Below are positions 60,101 to 64,000 of a stretch of 64,000 nt of DNA, one piece after another. Position numbers and translations under genes: made by a program. Every line of letters starts with the position of its first letter. Within the stretch, counting starts at the first letter, position 1. Below the pieces are notes generated by a model. That model had not been told where the DNA came from. It did no database searches and worked only from the letters and a program-made list of their open reading frames with translations. Origin of the DNA: Apus apus (Eukaryota; Chordata; Aves; Apodiformes; Apodidae); the NCBI RefSeq assembly GCF_020740795.1, contig NC_067286.1:37462503-37526502 (forward strand), written 5' to 3'.

Positions 60101-62411
60101 CTTTGAATTGAAGTATTGTAGGTCCAGGAAATATTGAAACTTTACATAAATTTTGTACTGTTATCAGGGAGTCTGCTGACAAAGCTTTAGCCACCATTTA
60201 AAAGAATATAAATGACTAGTAAGAAAGAAGATTATCTTTTGAAATACTTAGTTCAGAGTAACTTCAAGACACATCTTGGCATGCTTTCTATTTTTCTGCT
60301 CTGCTGCTCAACAGAAGTAGATAAAACAAAATGTTAATATGACTCTTTTCGCTCTGTCCTTGTATAATTAAAATAATTGGGTCAGTTGACTAACACATGA
60401 ATAAAGGAGAAATTATTTTTGTGCCAATATCAGAGTAACTCAGGAAACTATTAATTTTATTTTTTTTTAAATTTAGGATTCATTTCCAGGAAGATTCTTA
60501 TTCTAGAAATATGTTGTAGAAAAAATATGAGTTAGGCAAAAAATAAAGTATTCTTATAAATGTATATTAACTTCTTTTCACTTACATTATTTGCTTCTGT
60601 GGTATTTTACAAAAATCAGTATTCTGAAAGTGCACAGGATTTAATTTCACAAAAACTGCTAAGTTTAAGTTTAATGAGAGCTGCTAATGGTAAATAGCAT
60701 TTTAAGTTATATTTTCATACTTAGTAGGAGATGGGATTAAGACTCATAATTTTTAACTTTGTAGATAAGGGTATCTTGTCTTTCCACATAAAGAAAATCA
60801 AGGGTAATTTCAGCTTTCTGCAATTTTTCACTTCATAATTTCAGATTGATTTGGAGCAATATAAAAAAGCATTGATGGATGCAGGTTGTAACCTTGCTCC
60901 TTTGAGCTACATAAAACAATGGAAGTAAGTAATTTCTTTTTTCTCCTGTGTAAGGCTATAGCTGGGTAATTTTACAGAACTCAACATTGCTATCAAAGAA
61001 TTGTGTGTTACTTCTCATACATAGTAAGTTGCCATTCTTTGCTGTGTTTCTTATGGTAATACATGCAAATCTTATTTTAAAAGAAAACTCCAGTAATGCC
61101 ATAGCACCACTGAATGTGACAGAGTAGTGCACTTAATGATCCAAGACAGAAGCAACTTATTTAATTAAATTAAAGGTTGCACTGATTCAGACTCCAGATT
61201 GTTTTGGTTCATCCTGAAGGGCGATCTATGCTGCCTGTCAGTTATTCTAATTCTACATGATATGAAACTAAAGTCTTTGTCTTTTATGTATAATACGTAA
61301 TTCCTTCCAGTTTCTTAACTTTTGTGTTTCTAGACAAGAGGGATGCATGTAATAAACCGTTACTTCCTGAAAGAGTTTGAGAAGCAGAAGTTTTTTCACT
61401 TTCATATGGTCAGAGTGGAACATTCTACAACAGTAGGTGCCACAAGATAAGCATTTGATTTCTGTCCCTGCTTTCACAGGGCTTTCACTAAGATGGCTTC
61501 GGCTCCAACCAGCTATGGAAACACTACACCTAAACCTTTGGGGTATGCTTTTGATTAATTTTCTGTAAGCCTTTGGGTTCTTTTAGCTTAATTCAGTGGT
61601 ACTGAAAGTGTAATTAGTGTTATATTAGGCCCAGAATAAAAAAAATTCCCTACAAAATAAAGGGGTCTGTGACTAAATACACAAAGTACCTTAATATAGT
61701 GCTGCCTGCACTGCCATGTTAGTTTGGCACCGGGAAATTGATGTATGACAGCCATAATTTTGAGCTTTATTTAGTCAATGGCAGAAGAACAGCCCCATGT
61801 ATTCAAAACTGGTTCTCTCCATGGTTTAGAGACTGTTAAGAATGCAAGAACACACTGCTTTTTCATTAAGGTGTTCCATGCTTGAGAGGATTTGAATCCT
61901 CATTGCCAGCTTTACTTTCAGAAATGCACTGTCACTGTCATAAGGAAACTGTGCTGCAGAGTGGTTAGAATTCAGGTGCTGTCTCTCTTGGAAAAATTAC
62001 AGCTTGTTTCATTGGAGACACTGAGCATCTCTTTTAACTCTGGTGAATAAGAGCACTCAAATCCTTGCATTAACTGAAGGTGTAAAATGAACTGTTCAAT
62101 GAATTAAAGACTAGAACTCAAGACTGTTATTGATAGGTGAGGATCTAACTGCTAGATTATAGGTGTATTCTCAAACACTTGGTTGCCATGTGGTTGAAGA
62201 ATGTTTTTCATTACAAATTGGGTGAATTGGTACATAGTAAGTCCCATCAACTTTAATGGGAATTGGATGTCAGCATAGAGCTTAAGAATGCAAATTAAAA
62301 AAGCTTTTACATATAATCTTTATTTTGTTTTTCAGTCTGTTTTCACGTGTTATGAATACAGGATCACAGTTTGTAATGGAAGGAGTGAAGAACTTGGTAT
62401 TGAAGCAACAA
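27092..62411 (+). CDS. SCFD1: SCFD1, Sec1 family domain containing 1 (Sly1), 19 exons, 3' end beyond window
   Basis: Nineteen exons with GT-AG borders join in phase to 533 codons. The SM-protein signature [20 protein letters not shown] lies at residues 250-268. Other family blocks include [18 protein letters not shown] (34-51) and [17 protein letters not shown] (66-82). The lysine-rich insert [12 protein letters not shown] (from about 297) and the ending [19 protein letters not shown] also match. Sly1 proteins bind syntaxin-5 and syntaxin-18 and promote SNARE assembly in ER-Golgi and Golgi-ER traffic, on the cytosolic face of membranes. The mammalian protein is about 642 residues; here the N-terminus is shorter ([10 protein letters not shown], without the alanine run). 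The start has a good Kozak context (A at -3, G at +4). About 100 C-terminal residues are missing because the window ends in an intron. Confidence 0.96.
27123..30258 (+). other. SCFD1 intron 1
   Basis: GC-rich for its first 500 bases (CpG island), then AT-rich. It holds an internally deleted CR1 remnant at 29030-29371. Nothing else is recognised. Confidence 0.8.
29030..29371 (+). mobile_element. CR1 fragment with internal deletion
   Basis: The left part (about 29030-29150: TAGTCTGTGAAGGAGGAC, then GGTGTTAGGAAAGCCAAAG) matches CR1 body sequence. The right part (about 29240-29371: CAAGACTTGACTGGATAAA, then TGAGCAGGAGGTTGGAGATC and CCTGAGGTCC) is the CR1 3' tail. The RT-coding middle is missing. 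Confidence 0.65.
30259..30329 (+). CDS. SCFD1: SCFD1 exon 2
   Basis: TTCCAG acceptor and GTAAGA donor. Residues 11-34, [19 protein letters not shown] onward, match the N-terminal Sly1 segment. Confidence 0.95.
30838..30926 (+). CDS. SCFD1: SCFD1 exon 3
   Basis: TTTCAG acceptor and GTAAGT donor. Residues 35-64 contain [17 protein letters not shown], the first strand-helix unit of SM domain 1. Confidence 0.96.
31900..32551 (+). mobile_element. CR1 3' fragment abutting SCFD1 exon 4
   Basis: It carries the CR1 RT 3' coding and tail sequence. The frame at 31907-32323 includes [38 protein letters not shown] and [20 protein letters not shown]. It ends with CTCCTTCCAACTCAAACC and CTATGATTGTAT. A GACCAGCAGGT-type repeat near 31960-32005 looks like a small local duplication. 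Confidence 0.92.
32567..32657 (+). CDS. SCFD1: SCFD1 exon 4
   Basis: TTATAG acceptor and GTAACT donor. Residues 64-94 contain [18 protein letters not shown]. The acceptor lies about 15 bases after the 3' end of a CR1 copy, so its branch region is probably CR1 sequence. Confidence 0.96.
32915..33128 (+). mobile_element. CR1 3'-tail fragment (different subfamily)
   Basis: Diagnostic CR1 tail phrases are GCTGGAACAGATTGCCTGGA, TGTGGAGTCTCCATCCTTGG and GGGGTTGGACTAGGCTAAC. It differs from the neighbouring copy at 31900-32551, so it is probably an older subfamily. Confidence 0.8.
33431..33553 (+). CDS. SCFD1: SCFD1 exon 5
   Basis: TTTTAG acceptor and GTAAGA donor; 41 whole codons (95-135), with [20 protein letters not shown]. 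Confidence 0.96.
34729..34816 (+). CDS. SCFD1: SCFD1 exon 6
   Basis: TTCTAG acceptor and GTAAGT donor. Residues 136-164, [18 protein letters not shown] onward. Confidence 0.96.
34817..38819 (+). other. SCFD1 intron 6
   Basis: A 4-kb AT-rich intron. Apart from the CR1 tail at 34979-35090 I recognise no repeat or gene. The 120-codon open frame at 35441-35803 has no recognisable similarity and is probably chance. Confidence 0.7.
34979..35090 (-). mobile_element. CR1 3'-tail fragment, antisense
   Basis: The + strand reads CATAGAATGGTTTGGGTTGG, then AAAGATCATCCAGTTCCAACC. This is the complement of a CR1 3' end, truncated after about 110 bases. Confidence 0.88.
38820..38909 (+). CDS. SCFD1: SCFD1 exon 7
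   Basis: TTTTAG acceptor and GTAAGT donor. Residues 165-194, [18 protein letters not shown] onward into SLFCFFVTL. Confidence 0.96.
39250..39316. repeat. A/C-rich low-complexity island
   Basis: A run of A followed by CCCAAGACACAG and CAAAAACCCCAACAC-type sequence in SCFD1 intron 7. It resembles the islands at 19371 and 52950. Confidence 0.6.
40037..40092 (+). CDS. SCFD1: SCFD1 exon 8
   Basis: The smallest internal exon apart from exon 18 (56 bases). ATTAG acceptor and GTAAGA donor. Residues 195-213, [19 protein letters not shown]. Confidence 0.95.
41082..41167 (+). CDS. SCFD1: SCFD1 exon 9
   Basis: CCTCAG acceptor and GTATGG donor. Residues 214-242, [18 protein letters not shown] onward. 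Confidence 0.95.
42934..43033 (+). CDS. SCFD1: SCFD1 exon 10 (SM signature)
   Basis: TTTCAG acceptor and GTAAGA donor. Residues 242-275 hold the SM-family hallmark D252-R253-x2-D256-x2-T259-P260-L261 followed by H263 and T266-Y267. Confidence 0.97.
43034..46164 (+). other. SCFD1 intron 10
   Basis: A 3.1-kb AT-rich intron. It contains an LTR-end fragment at 44857-44935; nothing else is recognised. Confidence 0.7.
44857..44935 (+). mobile_element. ERVL-type LTR 5'-end fragment
   Basis: TGTCCTGGTTTGAGTCAGGA, followed by TGAAGCCAATTTTC, matches the sense start of the solo LTR at 19568-20321 (its minus strand) with few differences. Similarity fades after the T-rich run, so only the first 70-80 bases of the LTR remain. 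Confidence 0.75.
46165..46304 (+). CDS. SCFD1: SCFD1 exon 11 (lysine-rich loop)
   Basis: TTTTAG acceptor and GTAACA donor. Residues 276-322 begin [12 protein letters not shown], carry the basic [13 protein letters not shown] segment and end in DKFWQKHKG. Confidence 0.96.
46728..46818 (+). CDS. SCFD1: SCFD1 exon 12
   Basis: ATTAG acceptor and GTAAGT donor. Residues 322-352, [18 protein letters not shown] onward, a predicted helix. Confidence 0.96.
47156..47229 (+). CDS. SCFD1: SCFD1 exon 13
   Basis: CCCAG acceptor and GTAAGT donor. Residues 353-377, acidic [20 protein letters not shown]. Confidence 0.96.
49368..49408 (+). mobile_element. CR1 3'-terminal remnant
   Basis: AGAGGTCCCTTCCAACCCGA, then ATGATTCTAT, is the extreme 3' end of CR1. 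Only about 40 bases survive. Confidence 0.75.
49492..49573 (+). CDS. SCFD1: SCFD1 exon 14
   Basis: CTTCAG acceptor and GTATGA donor. Residues 377-404, [20 protein letters not shown] onward. A CR1 tail remnant lies about 85 bases upstream. Confidence 0.96.
52950..53092. repeat. A/C-rich low-complexity island
   Basis: About 140 bases dominated by AAAAAACC and CAAACAA units on the + strand. The open frame across it (Lys/Gln/Thr-rich) is a composition artefact. Confidence 0.7.
53446..53518 (+). other. Candidate 73-base cassette (poison) exon in SCFD1 intron 14
   Basis: The acceptor TCTTCTCCTTATCAG and donor AAAAG/GTAACT flank 73 bases that are open in the incoming frame ([20 protein letters not shown] onward). 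Its length is not a multiple of three. Splicing it to exon 15 would shift the frame and meet TGA nine codons into exon 15. It is not part of the SCFD1 protein as I know it and may be a chance pseudo-exon. Confidence 0.25.
54588..54649. repeat. Polypyrimidine tract ending in CAG
   Basis: About 60 bases of C and T, with T8, C5 and a T-run of more than 20, broken by a single G, then CCTATCAG. It looks like a very strong splice-acceptor tract, but the bases after CAG (TGTAGTTTTAA) carry stops. Confidence 0.8.
55021..55060. repeat. C/T block with two C6 runs
   Basis: A pure pyrimidine stretch holding CCCCCC twice, separated by TTT. The minus strand is correspondingly G-rich. Confidence 0.7.
56370..56466 (+). 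CDS. SCFD1: SCFD1 exon 15
   Basis: AAACAG acceptor with a weak pyrimidine tract; GTGAGT donor. Residues 405-436, [17 protein letters not shown] onward. The 6.8-kb intron before it is the longest in the gene. Confidence 0.95.
56467..59938 (+). other. SCFD1 intron 15
   Basis: A 3.5-kb intron with an LTR 3'-end fragment at about 58700-58880. The region at 58560-58690 is unusually GC-rich for this intron and may belong to the same LTR. Nothing else is recognised. Confidence 0.65.
58700..58880 (+). mobile_element. ERVL-type LTR 3'-end fragment
   Basis: TTATTTTATTAAACCCG, then TTTATTTCAACCTGTGGG, TTCCTGATTCCCCTTCC and ATGTGGGAAAGGG, resembles the R/U5 part of avian ERVL LTRs: an ATTAAA signal, then the TATCTCAACCCATG-like stretch and a pyrimidine-rich end. 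It is related to the LTR at 8908-9490. Boundaries are uncertain and may extend left to about 58560. Confidence 0.55.
59939..60009 (+). CDS. SCFD1: SCFD1 exon 16
   Basis: ACTGCAG acceptor and GTATGT donor. Residues 437-460, [20 protein letters not shown] onward. Confidence 0.95.
60845..60924 (+). CDS. SCFD1: SCFD1 exon 17
   Basis: TTTCAG acceptor and GTAAGT donor. Residues 461-487, [20 protein letters not shown] onward. Confidence 0.95.
61480..61542 (+). CDS. SCFD1: SCFD1 exon 18
   Basis: TCACAG acceptor and GTATGC donor. Residues 487-508, [19 protein letters not shown] onward. Confidence 0.93.
62336..62411 (+). CDS. SCFD1: SCFD1 exon 19 (last exon in window)
   Basis: TTTCAG acceptor and GTAAGT donor. 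Residues 508-533, [19 protein letters not shown] onward. It ends in phase 0, and the remaining exons lie to the right of the window. Confidence 0.95.
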
Positions 62412-64000
62412 GTAAGTTTAAAACCAGTTAAAAAAAGTCATACCACTTGAGCATTGTGAACACTTAGAAAAGCAACTTTCAGTACCTCTGTTATATTAAT
62501 AAAAGTAGTTGTACAGTAAAAAAACAAACATCACATTCTGCTGGTGGATAGATCTGTCGCTTTATAGCTTCCAGTTTTCAGACCTGTAACAAATAATGTT
62601 TCAATTGACTTTGAATATCTCCGTTTCTAAGGAATTAGATGCCAGTATGTGCTACTAAGACTGATTTCAGCATTATACTGTGGAATACTCAAAATAGACT
62701 AGACCTTCATAAACAAAAGGAAGCCCTCGGTCTTTACTTAGAACAGCATGTATTAAATGCATCTAATCCAGAGTGACTGTCCAGTTGCAAGTCAAGCATT
62801 TCTATTTCCCATATAAGTAAATGTACAGCAACCATAATCTTGAAATGTGCTTGAAAGTCAAAGTGTGTTTGTAATGACATGGCTACCTTCAAATATGCAC
62901 ATAACTTTAGATGATATTTCTGAGCATAACTTGCAGCAAACTTCAATGTACACTCCCCAAAAGAAAACAACAAAAAAATACACTGGTTTTATAACTCATA
63001 GCTGAAATTTTGAATTGTGATTCCCAGAATCCTGTTTCCTCGTAAAGGACGCATTATTTTCTCCAATATGCACTCTTGTCAGATGGCAATAAATAAATAT
63101 TTACAGTTTAAAATCTTGATTCTGTAATATTTTGATGTCAAGATTTCTTAGAAAAAGATCATTCAACATAATTCTTACTGGAAGAACCAGAATTTAATTT
63201 AGAAACACAGTGTATCAGAACTAAGTAGGAGGAAATCTCACTCTAGTGTGTGCATGTTTTTAATGCAGAACCCACAATGCCTGTATTTTCAGGATTTATT
63301 TTTTCTGGCTCTTAATTCCTTCTCCAGGTGTTTTAGGGTAACAAAAAAAAAATGCTGTTCTTCCTCATATTTTTAAACTTGATGTAGGTCTGTGGTATTT
63401 CTATTAAAGTTAACTTTCTTTTTTTCTCATTTAGTCATTTGGGTATTTACATGGGGGTTTTTTACTGTTTTTTCAGTGTTATTTGTAGATCATCCTTTGG
63501 AATGTCCTTTTTTGATACACTGTGTCAACAAGATGCATTTCCATTTCCGTTGCTATGTAAACTGTCCCTGAGTTTATTATAATTGAAGCGTTTGACTGTG
63601 TAATACTTTGCATCTTTTGTCCAAAATAACATTTCCCATCTTAAATAAGGAAAAATCATCTTGAATCTCCTCAGTTTATTACTTTCCAGTTTGTTGTCAG
63701 GATTGCTTTTTTCTTTGATAATAACATTAGTACTTTTTTAGAATCACACCTTTTATTACCGTCATCAGCTTTAAATTCTTTCCTTAAACTGCAAAGTATT
63801 TTAAAAATAAGAATTAATACATCATCACGTGTCTGCATATATGAGTAGTACCTAAATATTTTCACACTTCCTTTGCACATCTCATAGCTAGGTGCTCCTT
63901 ATGATTGCATTTTCTGTTTGAGCATAAAAATGCTCAAAATTTACAAAATATAAGAGAAAAACTGTTTAAAGTAGTATTTCAAATGGTCTTTATTCCATAA
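62412..64000 (+). other. SCFD1 intron 19 (open at window end)
   Basis: AT-rich intron sequence with short open frames. I see no exon resembling the next SCFD1 segment and no repeat element. Confidence 0.7.

Noticed and set aside
1-64000. An undescribed multi-gene system (defence, mobile or biosynthetic)
   Set aside because: All coding signal resolves into two conserved vertebrate genes and decayed retroelements; nothing suggests a cassette or unknown cluster.

Overview
The window comes from a vertebrate nuclear genome, almost certainly a bird. It holds two intron-rich, head-to-tail protein genes with GT-AG introns and CpG-island promoters. Its interspersed repeats are CR1-type LINE fragments and solo LTRs of the avian ERVL kind, with no SINE clutter. 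No species call is possible, but the LTR types suggest Neoaves.

Left half (about 700-24,860, + strand): G2E3, the G2/M-phase specific E3 ubiquitin ligase. A CpG island at about 710-1,800 holds the promoter and a presumed non-coding first exon. Fifteen coding exons (4019-20760) join in phase to an open frame of 744 codons plus stop. The protein has an extended PHD finger, a RING/PHD-like finger, a third Cys-rich finger and a HECT domain that runs to the C-terminus. The residue aligned with the HECT catalytic cysteine is leucine. A long AT-rich 3' UTR (about 4 kb) carries six Pumilio-type motifs.

Middle (24,928-27,620): a 1.76-kb CR1 copy fills most of the space between the last good G2E3 poly(A) signal and the SCFD1 CpG island.

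Right half (27,092 to the right edge, + strand): SCFD1, the Sly1-type SM protein of ER-Golgi transport. Nineteen coding exons (27092-62411) give 533 in-phase codons. The C-terminal part, roughly 100 residues by comparison with the mammalian protein, lies beyond base 64000. The gene order G2E3-SCFD1 matches the human 14q12 arrangement as I recall it.

The two genes have no known shared pathway; their adjacency looks like conserved synteny. Repeats inside G2E3 introns are all antisense to the gene, while most in SCFD1 introns are sense. One CR1 copy ends about 15 bases upstream of SCFD1 exon 4 and so must supply part of its 3' splice-site region. I found no tRNA, rRNA, CRISPR array or unknown multi-gene system. 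The most interesting points are the degenerate HECT active site, the CR1-derived splice environment, the Pumilio motif cluster and a candidate frame-shifting cassette exon in SCFD1 intron 14.
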